Below, in pieces: positions 39,672 to 48,432 of a DNA stretch of 64,000 nucleotides. The notes beneath the pieces are model-generated. The model ran no database searches and was not told the origin of the DNA. It saw only the letters and a list, made by a program, of their open reading frames with translations. The stretch lies in assembly GCF_002902845.1 (NCBI RefSeq), contig NZ_PPTF01000015.1:37652-101651 (forward strand), written 5' to 3'. Source of the stretch: Chromobacterium sinusclupearum. Lineage in GTDB: Bacteria > Pseudomonadota > Gammaproteobacteria > Burkholderiales > Chromobacteriaceae. Position 1 is the stretch's first letter; each line of letters starts with the position of its first letter. The position numbers were made by a program, and so were the translations under genes.

Positions 39672-41066
39672 ATGAACCGCATTGCAGAGCAGGCCATTCG
39701 ACAACTCTGGCAGCACAGCCAGCTGGATTCCGCTTGGCTGGACCAATTGTGCCTCCAGGGCCAGGGCCCCGTGCTGCCCTCTTCCTTTGCGCTGGATGCC
39801 GCCGCCCAGGCCTGCCTCGCCGCAAGCGGTCTGTCCGCGGCGGCGTTCTGGCACGCAAGAGGCGGCGAACGGCAAACGGTCAGCGTCAATCTGCATCATG
39901 CCGTCGCGGAATTTCGCAGCGAGCACTATCTGCGGGTCGATGGCGCTCAACCGAGCGACCCATGGGACAAAATCGCCGGCATCTACCGCTGCGGGGACGG
40001 CCGCTGGCTGCGCATCCACACCAACTTCCCTCATCACTGCCAAGGCGTGCTGCAACTGTTGCAGTGCGAGTACGACAAGGCAGCGGTAACGGCGGCGCTG
40101 CAAAAATGGACAGCCTTTGATTTTGAAGACGCCGCCGCCGCCCGCGGCCTGGTGGCCACCGCGCTGCGCAGCTTCGCGGAATGGGATGCCCACCCTCAGG
40201 GCCAGGAGGTGGCGGCGCAAGCTGTGTTTTCGCTGACCCGCCTGGACCATGCCGAACCGCTGGCGCTGACGGATGCGGACCGCCCCCTTGGCGGCGTGCG
40301 AGTGCTGGACCTGACCCGCATCATCGCCGGCCCAGTGGGCGGGCGCGTGCTGGCGGCGCATGGCGCGGACGTGTTGCACATCACCTCGCCCAAACTGCCG
40401 ACCATTCCCACGCTGGACATGGACATGGGACGCGGCAAACGCAATGCGCAGCTGGATCTGACCCGCGAGTCCGACCGCGATGCCCTGCGCCGACTGCTGG
40501 CCGACGCGCATGTCTTCATCCAGGGCTATCGTCCAGGCGGGCTGGCCGAACTCGGCTTCTCGCCAAACGATGCGGCCCGGATACGGCCCGGCATCGTCTA
40601 TGTCTCGCTCAGCGCCTACGGCAATCAAGGCCCATGGGCCGGGCGGCGCGGTTTCGATTCGCTGACGCAAACCGCCAGCGGCTTCAACCTGGCCGAAGCA
40701 GAGGCCGCCGGTTCCGAGACGCCGCGCGCCTTTCCGGCGCAGGCGCTGGACCATATCGCCGGCTATCTGGCGGCGCTGGGCGCGACGGCCGCGCTGCGCC
40801 ACCAGCGGCAGCAAGGCGGCAGTTGGCATGTGGAGGTATCGCTGGCGCAGGCCGCGCACTGGTTGCGCGGCCTTGGCAGGGTAGAAGGCGCGATCGACTT
40901 ACCCATCCCCACGCTGGAAGACGTCCGTCCCTGGCTGGAGGAAACCGACTCGGGCTTTGGCCGACTGCTCGCCGTGCGCCATGCGGCCGAGCTATCGCTG
41001 ACGCCTGCGCGCTGGCCGCTGCCGGCCATGCCCCTGGGCAGCCATGCCGCCAGCTGGGCTGTCTAA
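39672..41066 (+). CDS. CaiB/BaiF-family (class III) CoA-transferase
   Basis: 464 residues from the ATG with AAGGGGAG upstream. The class III core is in the second half: GVRVLDLTRIIAGPVGGRVLAAHGADVLHI, the DMGRGKRNAQLDL segment, IVYVSLSAYGNQGPW and RRGFDSLTQTASGF, where the Asp is the position of the catalytic Asp in this family. An N-terminal domain of about 200 residues is a partial duplicate of the fold, as in other two-domain members. These enzymes move CoA between organic acids; the substrate is unknown. An MFS transporter gene follows 65 bases later, which suggests uptake and activation of an organic acid. Confidence 0.85.
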   Translation: MNRIAEQAIRQLWQHSQLDSAWLDQLCLQGQGPVLPSSFALDAAAQACLAASGLSAAAFWHARGGERQTVSVNLHHAVAEFRSEHYLRVDGAQPSDPWDKIAGIYRCGDGRWLRIHTNFPHHCQGVLQLLQCEYDKAAVTAALQKWTAFDFEDAAAARGLVATALRSFAEWDAHPQGQEVAAQAVFSLTRLDHAEPLALTDADRPLGGVRVLDLTRIIAGPVGGRVLAAHGADVLHITSPKLPTIPTLDMDMGRGKRNAQLDLTRESDRDALRRLLADAHVFIQGYRPGGLAELGFSPNDAARIRPGIVYVSLSAYGNQGPWAGRRGFDSLTQTASGFNLAEAEAAGSETPRAFPAQALDHIAGYLAALGATAALRHQRQQGGSWHVEVSLAQAAHWLRGLGRVEGAIDLPIPTLEDVRPWLEETDSGFGRLLAVRHAAELSLTPARWPLPAMPLGSHAASWAV

Positions 41067-41131
41067 AAGAACAGGTTTCATCGCTACGACGCTCGCTGAC
41101 ACTGGCAATTTCGATATCTGTCGAGGGCATG

Positions 41132-42325
41132 ATGAAAACCAACAAATACCTGATTGAAGCGCTGTTGTTTTCCAGCTATGTCCTCTTTGGCATGAGCTGG
41201 GCCGGCGGCAGCGCCTTCATTCCGCAAATCATGCGCGAACTGGGCGTGCACGACCTGGCGGCCGGCTCTCACATCAGCAACGCCGTGGCCGCCGCCAAGC
41301 TGCTGGGCACCTTCATCGCTGCCGGCATCCTGTCGCGCATGCTGGCCAAAAAAGCCGTCGCGCTGGCCATGGCGCTGATGGCGCTGGGCGTGCTGACGCC
41401 CTTCGTCCACGGCTATCCCTGGCTGCTCTTGGTGCGTTTCTTGATGGGCCTGGGCGGCGCGCTGGTCATCGTCTACTTCTCGCCCATCGTCATGCAATGG
41501 TTCGAGCCCGATGAGCGCCCCTTCGTCAACGGTTTGAACTCGGTCGCCTTCAACGTCGGCACCGCCCTCATCCTGTTTGGGCTGCCGGTCATGCTGGGAT
41601 GGTTTGGCGACTGGCAAACCACGCTGCTGGCCGTCTCGATGGGCAGCGTGCTCTGTCTCGCGCTGTGGCTGGCATTCGGCGCGGATGGCGCTCAAGAAGC
41701 CAAACCGGCAGCCGGCGCGCCGCGCCACACGCTGGGCCAGGGCCTGAGGGAGCGCTTCAACTGGCTGCTGGCCTTCACTTATAGCGGCACGCTGGCCTTC
41801 TACGTCATCCTGTTCAGCTTTTACCAGAACGCGGGCATCCAGCAGGCCAAGTATGTCGTGCTGGCCGGGCTGGCCGGCACGGTGGCGGGCATTTGGCTGG
41901 CCAGGAAAATGACGCACCGCCTGCCCTTACTGCGGATTTCAGGCCTGTTGCAGCTGCTGGCGGTGATCGGCCTGCATGCGCAAATATGGGGATGGAGCGA
42001 CAACGCCGGGCTGGTGACCGCGTCGGCGCTGGCGGCCGGCTTCTTCATTTTCCTGCCCATCACCAGCCTGGTGACGCTGGCGCAGGAGCAACCCGGCATG
42101 ACGCCGGACAAGGCAGCCGTCACCTTCAGCCTGTTCTGGTTCCTGAGCTATCTGCTGGCCACGGTGGCGCCCTATGTGTTTGGGCGGCTGGTGGACCTGC
42201 GCGGCGGCGATTATGGCCTGGCGATGGCCTTCGCCACCTTGCTGTCCTCCACTTTCCTCATCGGTTCGCTGCTGATGCGCGATGCGCGCGAACCGGCCGC
42301 GCGCCAGGCAACGCAGGGCATTTAG
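41132..42325 (+). CDS. Major facilitator superfamily transporter
   Basis: About 397 residues with twelve hydrophobic segments in two halves, typical of MFS transporters. The loop after segment 2 is weakly conserved (SRMLAKKAVALAMA). An ATG three bases earlier (41129) could also be used. Probably co-transcribed with the CoA-transferase; its cargo could be the acid that enzyme handles, or an exported product. Substrate cannot be assigned. The stop overlaps the convergent rbsR-type gene stop by four bases. Confidence 0.85.
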   Translation: MKTNKYLIEALLFSSYVLFGMSWAGGSAFIPQIMRELGVHDLAAGSHISNAVAAAKLLGTFIAAGILSRMLAKKAVALAMALMALGVLTPFVHGYPWLLLVRFLMGLGGALVIVYFSPIVMQWFEPDERPFVNGLNSVAFNVGTALILFGLPVMLGWFGDWQTTLLAVSMGSVLCLALWLAFGADGAQEAKPAAGAPRHTLGQGLRERFNWLLAFTYSGTLAFYVILFSFYQNAGIQQAKYVVLAGLAGTVAGIWLARKMTHRLPLLRISGLLQLLAVIGLHAQIWGWSDNAGLVTASALAAGFFIFLPITSLVTLAQEQPGMTPDKAAVTFSLFWFLSYLLATVAPYVFGRLVDLRGGDYGLAMAFATLLSSTFLIGSLLMRDAREPAARQATQGI

Positions 42326-43332
42326 ACCCGGCGCAAGTTGAGGCTGGCCGGCATGCGCAGGTCGGGGCCGTCCAACGCCTCTCCGCGCAATAGCGCCAGC
42401 ACCTGGCTCAGGCTGGCCTCAGCCAGGGCGCGGCTGTCCTGCCGGATAGCGTCCACCGGCAGCGGCAGGCAGTCCAGCAGCGTGTGATCGTCAAATGTCA
42501 GCAGGTATTGCGGTGCCTCTCGCAGCTTGTGGCGCTCGCGCAGGAAGGAGAGCACGCCTTCCAGCAAGGTGATGGAGGCGGTGAACAGCGCGCGCGGATA
42601 GCGGCCGTTCCGCGCATGCCAATCCGCCAGCATGCGGTAGCCGGACTCGCGCTGGAAATCCCGCTCGGCCACCCAATCCTCTCCCTCCTCCAGACCCGCC
42701 GCCGCCAGCGCATGGCGAAAGCCGGCAAGGCGCTCGCGGCTGGCGGACAACTGCGGCTGGCCGCCGAAATACACCAGCTCGTCCACGCCGGCCTCCAGCA
42801 CCGGCGCCAGCAAGCGCTTGACGCTGTCTTCGGCGTCAGTCACCGCGGACGGAATGCCGCTGCCAGGGATATGGCGGTCGGCGAAGACAAACGGCAGCCG
42901 TTCGGTCCAGGGCTGGTAGCGCGCGGCGTCGCCGCTGCACGGCACCACGATCATGCCGTCCACCTGGCGCGCCGCCAGCTGGCCGATGCCCGCGCTCTCG
43001 CGTGCCGGGTCTTCGTCGCTTGTCACCATCAGCAGCTGGTAATCCCGCGCGCGGCAGCCGTTTTCCAGCGCCTGGGCCAGCTCGGCGTGCGTGGAGTTGG
43101 TCAGGTCGGGAATCACCAGCCCTATGCTATTGCTGCTGCGGCTGCGCAGGCTCCGCGCCTGTTGCGAAGGTTTGAAATGATGCTCGCTCGCCACCTGGCG
43201 CACTCGCTCCACCGTGGCCGGCGAGATGCGATAGCGCTCGGCATGACCGTTCAACACCATGCTGGCGGTGGTGCGCGACACGCCGGCCAGCGCGGCGATA
43301 TCGTCTATGGTGAGGCGCTTGAAACTGCTCAT
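42322..43332 (-). CDS. rbsR: LacI-family regulator of the ribose operon (RbsR/Cra type)
   Basis: 336 residues. The N-terminal helix-turn-helix is TIDDIAALAGVSRTTASMVLNG with the hinge helix SQQARSLRSRSSNSIGLVIPDL, then a periplasmic-binding-like sugar domain. Wording such as DRHIPG, FDDHTLLDCLPLPVDAIRQD follows E. coli Cra closely, so it is Cra-like in sequence. Position at the end of the rbs genes, 84 bases after rbsB, points to a ribose repressor. No clear Shine-Dalgarno was found before the ATG. Confidence 0.85.
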   Translation of the reverse strand: MSSFKRLTIDDIAALAGVSRTTASMVLNGHAERYRISPATVERVRQVASEHHFKPSQQARSLRSRSSNSIGLVIPDLTNSTHAELAQALENGCRARDYQLLMVTSDEDPARESAGIGQLAARQVDGMIVVPCSGDAARYQPWTERLPFVFADRHIPGSGIPSAVTDAEDSVKRLLAPVLEAGVDELVYFGGQPQLSASRERLAGFRHALAAAGLEEGEDWVAERDFQRESGYRMLADWHARNGRYPRALFTASITLLEGVLSFLRERHKLREAPQYLLTFDDHTLLDCLPLPVDAIRQDSRALAEASLSQVLALLRGEALDGPDLRMPASLNLRRV

Positions 43333-43416
43333 GGTCAGGAGGGTTGAGGTGGGCGACGCCAGGGATGATAAACGGAAGAACCAGGGCCGGCCATGCCGGC
43401 TGGCCCTTGCAGACGC

Positions 43417-44352
43417 TTACTGCTTGATCAGGTTAAGCGGCACCGGGATGAACTTGTCCACCTTCTGCCCTTCGGCCAGACGCTTGGCGGTCTGCACGCC
43501 GTACTGGCCGATCAGCCCAGGCTGCTGCTGCACGGTGGCGGCCAGCGTGCCGCCCTTGACCGCGGCCACGGCGTCCGGCGTGGCGTCGAAGCCCACCACC
43601 ACCACGTTCTTCAGGCCGGCCGCCTGGATCGCCTTCACCGCGCCCAGCGCCATTTCGTCGTTGTGCGCGAACACGCCCTGGATGTCCTTGTTGCCCTGGA
43701 TGATGTTTTCCATCACAGACAGGCCCTTGGCGCGGTCGAAGTCGGCCGGCTGCTTGGCCAGCAGCTTGACGCCGTCCATCTTATCCACCACCTGGTGGAA
43801 GCCCTCGCCGCGCTCGCGCGTCGCCGAAGAGCCGGCAATGCCTTCCAGTTCGACGATGCGGCCCTTGCCGCCCAGCTTCTCCAGCAGGTACTTGCCGGCC
43901 ATCATGCCGCCCGCGATATTGTCTGAGGCGATATGGGCGCTGACTTCCGCGCCGTTGACGCTGCGGTCCAGCGACACCACCTTGATGCCCTTGGACGTCG
44001 CCTCCTTCACCACATTGGCCACGGCGGAGGAGTCGGTGGGGTTGATGAGGATCACATTGACCTTTTTCTGGATCAGGTCTTCCACGCTGGACTGCTGCTT
44101 GGCCGGGTCGTCCTGCGCGTCCACCGTGATCAGGTTGACGCCCTGCGTCTTGGCTTCGGCCGCGGCGCCGTCGCGCAGTTCGACGAAGAACGGGTTGTTC
44201 AGGGTGGACACCGCCAGGCCGACGGTGATCTTGCCGTCGGCCGCGGCGGCGCTGGCCTCGGCGGCCGGCGCGGCGCCCGGACCCTGTTTGGAGCAGGCGG
44301 CGATACCGAATGCCAGCGCGCCGGCCAGCAGCGGGGTAAGAATGCGATTCAT
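43417..44352 (-). CDS. rbsB: Ribose ABC transporter substrate-binding lipoprotein RbsB
   Basis: 311 residues. The sugar-binding fold is complete (VGLAVSTLNNPFFVELRDGA; DAQDDPAKQ; DRSVNGAEVSAHIASDN; FAHNDEMALGA; GFDATPDAVAAV), as in RbsB. The N terminus carries a lipobox GIAACSK (Cys20), followed by an Ala/Gly linker, so it should be lipid-anchored, whereas E. coli RbsB is a soluble periplasmic protein. It is the last transporter gene, after rbsC with a 49-base gap. Confidence 0.92.
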   Translation of the reverse strand: MNRILTPLLAGALAFGIAACSKQGPGAAPAAEASAAAADGKITVGLAVSTLNNPFFVELRDGAAAEAKTQGVNLITVDAQDDPAKQQSSVEDLIQKKVNVILINPTDSSAVANVVKEATSKGIKVVSLDRSVNGAEVSAHIASDNIAGGMMAGKYLLEKLGGKGRIVELEGIAGSSATRERGEGFHQVVDKMDGVKLLAKQPADFDRAKGLSVMENIIQGNKDIQGVFAHNDEMALGAVKAIQAAGLKNVVVVGFDATPDAVAAVKGGTLAATVQQQPGLIGQYGVQTAKRLAEGQKVDKFIPVPLNLIKQ

Positions 44353-44401
44353 GCTGAGACTCCCAGAAAAATGAACGGATGGCGGCTTGCGCCGCGCGTA
44401 C

Positions 44402-45340
44402 TCACTTCTTGTTGCTTCTATCCAGCAAAACGGCCAGCAGGATGACCGCGCCCTTGATCACTTGCTGGTAGAACGACGATACGCCCAGCAGGTTAAGGCC
44501 ATTGTTGAGCACGCCGATCAGCAGCGCGCCGATCAGGGTGCCGAAAATCCATCCTCGCCCGCCGCTGAGGCTGGTGCCGCCCAATACCACGGCGGCGATG
44601 GCGTCCAGCTCGTAGCCGGTGCCCGCCGTCGGCTGTGCCGAATTCAGGCGCGAAGTCAGCACCACGCCGGCCATGGCCGACATCGCACCCGAAGCCGTAT
44701 ACACCCACAGCTTGACGCGATCCACCTTGACTCCGGACAGCCGCGCCGCTTCCTCGTTGCCGCCGGTGGCGTAAACATGCCGGCCAAACACCGTTTTTTT
44801 CAGCAGGAACCAGAAGCCGGCGAACAGCAGCAGCATCCATACCACCGGCACCGGCACCAGGCCGGCCACATAGCCGCCGCCCAACATGGAAAACAGCTCG
44901 CTGTCGAAACCGGTGATCGGGCTGCCGTTGGAAAACACCAGCGCCAGACCGCGCAAAATGGTCATGGTGGCCAGCGTGGCGATGAACGGCGCCACCTTGC
45001 CCTTGCTGATCACCAACCCGTTGGCCAAGCCCATCGCCGCGCCGGCCAGAATGCCCAGCAGCGTGGACAGCATGGGATCGAAACCGCTGCGCAGCAGCGT
45101 GGCGGTCAGCACCGACGACAGCGCCAGGATGGAGCCGACCGACAGGTCGATGCCGCCCAGCAGGATCACCAGCGTCATGCCAAAGGCGATCAGCGCGTTG
45201 ATCGACACCTGCCGCATCACGTTCAGCAGGTTGTTGACGGTGAGAAAGTCCGGGCTCATCACGGACAGGCCGACGGCTACCAGCACCAGAGCGATGAAGG
45301 GGCCAAGGCGTTGCAGATTGGCTTTCTGTTGCGGAGTCAT
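44402..45340 (-). CDS. rbsC: Ribose ABC transporter permease RbsC
   Basis: 312-residue inner-membrane protein with about nine hydrophobic segments. RbsC-typical stretches are MRQVSINALIAFGMTLVILLGGIDLSVGS, the KGKVAPFIATLATMTI segment, and AIAAVVLGGTSLSGGRGWIFGTLIGALLIGVLNNGLNLLGV near the end. The ATG overlaps the rbsA stop (ATGA). Confidence 0.95.
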   Translation of the reverse strand: MTPQQKANLQRLGPFIALVLVAVGLSVMSPDFLTVNNLLNVMRQVSINALIAFGMTLVILLGGIDLSVGSILALSSVLTATLLRSGFDPMLSTLLGILAGAAMGLANGLVISKGKVAPFIATLATMTILRGLALVFSNGSPITGFDSELFSMLGGGYVAGLVPVPVVWMLLLFAGFWFLLKKTVFGRHVYATGGNEEAARLSGVKVDRVKLWVYTASGAMSAMAGVVLTSRLNSAQPTAGTGYELDAIAAVVLGGTSLSGGRGWIFGTLIGALLIGVLNNGLNLLGVSSFYQQVIKGAVILLAVLLDRSNKK

Positions 45341-46845
45341 GCTTGCTTCCTGCTTTCGGTGGCAACGGCCCCGCCGGCGGCGGCGGCCATCAAGATTTCC
45401 TGATTGCTGGCGGCTGCGTCGAAGATGCCGGCCTGACGCCCTTCGTGCAGCACCAGGATGCGATTGCTCAGCGCCAGCACTTCGGGCAGCTCGGACGACA
45501 CCATGACGATGGCCGTGCCGGCCGCGGCCAGCTGGTTGATGATGTGATAGATCTCGGCCTTGCCGCCCACGTCCACGCCGCGCGTCGGCTCATCCAGCAG
45601 CAACACCTTGGGCGGATGGGCCAGCCATTTGGCGAACACCACTTTCTGCTGATTGCCGCCGGACAATGACTTGACGTCCAGCTCGGCGTCGCGGGTGCGG
45701 ATGCGCAACTGCTCTATCATGCCGTCCACCGCCCGCCTCTCATCGCCGGCGTTCACCACGCCCAGCCGGGCGTAACGGTCCAGGTGCACCAGCGTCGCGT
45801 TCTCGCGCAGCGACATGCCCAGCACCAGCCCCTTGCTCTTGCGGTCTTCCGGCACGAAGCCCAGGCCGGCGGCGATGGCGTCGCCCGGCGCGGCCACGCT
45901 CAGCGCCTGCCCGTCCAGCTCGACGCGGCCTGCGGTGCGGCGCTTGGCGCCGAACAGCGTTTTCAGAATATCGCTGCGGCCGGAACCCATCAGGCCGGCG
46001 ATGCCCAGCACCTCGCCGGCGCGCACCTCAAAGCCTATGCCGCTGACCATGTCCTCGTCGGCCAGATTCTCCACCTTCAGGCGCACCGCGCCGGGCGCGA
46101 CATCGCGCCGCGGGTAGCGCTCGCCGATCTCGCGCCCCACCATCATGCGCACCACTTCGTCAAAATCCGTGCGCGCGATCTCGCGCTCGCCCACAAAGCA
46201 GCCGTCGCGCAGCACGCTGATCTTGTCGCAGACGCGGAAGATTTCTTCCATGCGGTGCGAGACATAGACGATGGCCACGCCATCGGCTTTCAACTGGGCC
46301 ATCAAGCCGAACAGCCGGTCGATCTCGCGCTCGGTCAGCGCCGCCGTCGGCTCGTCCATGATCAGCACGCGCGCCTTCAGCGCCAGGGCCTTGGCGATTT
46401 CCACCATCTGCTGCTGGCCGATGGACAGGCTGCCGGCTTCGGCATCCGGATCGATGCCCTCCGCGCCCAGCGCCGCCAGCTGCGCCCTGGCCTGGCGACG
46501 CATCGCGGCAAAATCGATGACGCCGAAGCGCGACGGCTCGCGGCCCAGGAACAGGTTCTCCATCACCGACAGTTGCGGGATCAGGTTCAGTTCCTGGTGA
46601 ATGATGGCGATGCCGGCCGCTTCCGCGGCGGCGGTGTCGCCCAGTCCGACAGCCTTGCCGTCCAGCAGAATCTCGCCCTCGTCGGCGCGGTGCACGCCGC
46701 TGAGGATTTTCATCAGCGTGGACTTGCCGGCGCCGTTTTCGCCCATCAGCGCGTGGATTTCCCCGCCTTCAAGATGGAACGCCACATTCTGCAGCACCTT
46801 CACCGGGCCAAAGGCCTTGCTGATGCCGCGCATGGTCACTTGCAT
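45337..46845 (-). CDS. rbsA: Ribose ABC transporter ATP-binding protein RbsA
   Basis: 502 residues with two ABC modules in tandem. The first has Walker A GENGAGKST, the SIGQQQM-type signature, and Walker B VLIMDEPTAAL. The second has the degenerate Walker A GLMGSGRSD, signature LSGGNQQKV and LLLDEPTRGVD, the normal state for RbsA. It drives ribose uptake with RbsC and RbsB. Start lies 11 bases after the rbsD stop. Confidence 0.95.
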   Translation of the reverse strand: MQVTMRGISKAFGPVKVLQNVAFHLEGGEIHALMGENGAGKSTLMKILSGVHRADEGEILLDGKAVGLGDTAAAEAAGIAIIHQELNLIPQLSVMENLFLGREPSRFGVIDFAAMRRQARAQLAALGAEGIDPDAEAGSLSIGQQQMVEIAKALALKARVLIMDEPTAALTEREIDRLFGLMAQLKADGVAIVYVSHRMEEIFRVCDKISVLRDGCFVGEREIARTDFDEVVRMMVGREIGERYPRRDVAPGAVRLKVENLADEDMVSGIGFEVRAGEVLGIAGLMGSGRSDILKTLFGAKRRTAGRVELDGQALSVAAPGDAIAAGLGFVPEDRKSKGLVLGMSLRENATLVHLDRYARLGVVNAGDERRAVDGMIEQLRIRTRDAELDVKSLSGGNQQKVVFAKWLAHPPKVLLLDEPTRGVDVGGKAEIYHIINQLAAAGTAIVMVSSELPEVLALSNRILVLHEGRQAGIFDAAASNQEILMAAAAGGAVATESRKQA

Positions 46846-46856
46846 GGTGCGGCTCC

Positions 46857-47255
46857 TCAGAAAATCACGCCGGAGTGCAGGATCACATTGGCGTAAGGCG
46901 TAGACTCGCCGGTGCGGATCACCGCGCGCGCGGCCTGGCAGCGCGCCTTGAACGTTTCATGGCTGACGAACTCCAGCGCCACGCCATCCTGCGCCATGGC
47001 CGCGGCCTTGGCGGCTACCGGCGGATTGCGATCCTGGGATTCGCTGGCGAACACCGCGCGCTCGCACTGGAAATCCGCCAGCACGCTGTCCAGCGTTTCC
47101 AGGAAGCCGGGCTGGCCCAGTTTCAGCGACAGGTCCACGCACTCCACGCCGGGCGGGATGGGCAGGCCGCAGTCGGCGATCACCAGGCTGTCGGTATGGC
47201 CCATGGATGCCAGAATGCGCGCGATGTCGCGGTTCAGATGGCCATGCTTCTTCAT
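46857..47255 (-). CDS. rbsD: D-ribose pyranase RbsD
   Basis: 132 residues, normal length. Typical opening MKKHGHLNRDIARILASMGHTD, with the catalytic His at 20, and ending in TPYANVILHSGVIF. It converts between beta-pyranose and furanose forms of ribose, the form that ribokinase needs. The ATG overlaps the rbsK stop (ATGA). Confidence 0.95.
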   Translation of the reverse strand: MKKHGHLNRDIARILASMGHTDSLVIADCGLPIPPGVECVDLSLKLGQPGFLETLDSVLADFQCERAVFASESQDRNPPVAAKAAAMAQDGVALEFVSHETFKARCQAARAVIRTGESTPYANVILHSGVIF

Positions 47256-48142
47256 GCTTTGCTCCCCAGAAAAGCTTCCAGCTCGGCCAGCGTGGGCATG
47301 CCGCCCTGGGCACCGTGCCGGGTAACCGACAGCGCGCCGGCGGCGTTGGCGCGGCGCACCGCCTCTTCCAGACCCAGCGGCAGGAAGGTGGCCAGCGCGC
47401 CGTTGAAGGTGTCGCCGGCGCCGGTGCTGTCTACCGCCTGCACCTCGAAGCCGGGCTGATGGCGCAGCTCGCCGCGCTTCAGCGCGAAGTAGGCGCCATG
47501 CTTGCCATGGGTCATCACCAACTTGCCTGGCCGCTCCGCCAGTTGGGCGCGCCAGTCGGCGTCGGGCTGGGCCAGCAGGGTAAGGAATTCATGTTCGTTG
47601 GGCGTCAGCAAGGCGACGCTTTGCAGCAATGCTTCCGGCAGCGCCACGGCCGGCGCGGGATTCAGCAGCAGCGGCTTGCCATGGCGCTGGGCCAGCAGCG
47701 CGGCATGGCGCACCGTCTCCAGCGGGATTTCGAGCTGGGTCAGCACCACGTCGGCTTCAGCAAAAGCCTGCTCGGCGGCATCCAAATGCGATGGCGTCAG
47801 CTGGTGGTTGGCGCCCGGCACCACCACGATGGCGTTGTCGCCGCCGCTGACGGTGATGGCGGCGATGCCGGTCGAGCCGTCCACGGTCGCCACCCGGCGG
47901 ATGTCCACGCCCTCTGCCTCCAGGTGCGCCAGGAGTTGGCGGCCAAACGCGTCATTGCCCACGCAGCCCAGCAACGCCACTTGCGCGCCCAGGCGCGCGG
48001 CCGCGACGGCCTGGTTGGCGCCCTTGCCGCCCGGATAGGTGGCGAAGCCCTCTCCCAGCAGCGTTTCGCCCAGTTGCGGCAGGCGCCTGGCCGAGGTCAC
48101 CAGATCCATATTGATACTGCCGACTACCAGTACCCGAGTCAT
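47252..48142 (-). CDS. rbsK: Ribokinase RbsK
   Basis: 296 residues. PfkB family signatures: VVGSINMDLV with the sugar-binding Asp, YPGGKGANQAVAAARLGAQV, and the C-terminal AVDSTGAGDTFNGAL with the catalytic Asp. It phosphorylates ribose at O5. RBS AAGGAGAGCGC. First gene of the operon rbsK-rbsD-rbsA-rbsC-rbsB, which differs from the E. coli order (D-A-C-B-K-R). Confidence 0.95.
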   Translation of the reverse strand: MTRVLVVGSINMDLVTSARRLPQLGETLLGEGFATYPGGKGANQAVAAARLGAQVALLGCVGNDAFGRQLLAHLEAEGVDIRRVATVDGSTGIAAITVSGGDNAIVVVPGANHQLTPSHLDAAEQAFAEADVVLTQLEIPLETVRHAALLAQRHGKPLLLNPAPAVALPEALLQSVALLTPNEHEFLTLLAQPDADWRAQLAERPGKLVMTHGKHGAYFALKRGELRHQPGFEVQAVDSTGAGDTFNGALATFLPLGLEEAVRRANAAGALSVTRHGAQGGMPTLAELEAFLGSKA

Positions 48143-48180
48143 GCGCTCTCCTTGTGTACCTTTGCTACATTGCAGCGCAA

Positions 48181-48221
48181 AAATCGCTGAATGCCTGCTA
48201 AAACGTGATCAGCATCGATTT
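48181..48221. promoter_or_regulatory. Imperfect inverted repeat before rbsK (candidate operator)
   Basis: AAATCGCTGA (48181-48190) and TCAGCATCGATTT (48210-48222) are inverted copies except for three inserted bases. A TATAAA box on the minus strand lies beside the right arm. A LacI-family site would fit, but the central CG-type core is not convincing. Confidence 0.35.
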
Positions 48222-48260
48222 ATAGCAGAGTGCCACCGCATAGGGGAAGGGGGAAAACGC

Positions 48261-48297
48261 AAATATGTAGTCCTCACACTACATATTTTCACGTGAA
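48261..48297. promoter_or_regulatory. Strong inverted repeat plus palindrome between rbsK and mgtC
   Basis: AAATATGTAGT (48261-48271), CCTCAC, ACTACATATTT (48278-48288) is a perfect 11-bp inverted repeat. It is followed at once by the 10-bp palindrome TTCACGTGAA (48288-48297). No T run follows on the plus strand beyond four bases. Either a pair of operator sites or an RNA hairpin in the mgtC leader. Confidence 0.5.
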
Positions 48298-48432
48298 GAA
48301 ATAACGCTGTGTAAGCACTTCGCGCGCCAGCCCTGCGTGGACGCATGCTTGGGCAAAGACAGCGGATATGCCATCATGCGCGATTTAAGCGATTGTGCCG
48401 CGCCGGCTTGCGCGGCTCTCATGGAGGCATGC

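Noticed and set aside
45961..46010. Degenerate second Walker A in RbsA as a mutation
   Set aside because: The second ATPase module of RbsA proteins is normally altered at this position.
48143..48260. Sigma-54-like TGGCAC upstream of rbsK
   Set aside because: No TTGC at the required distance; only the -24 half is present.
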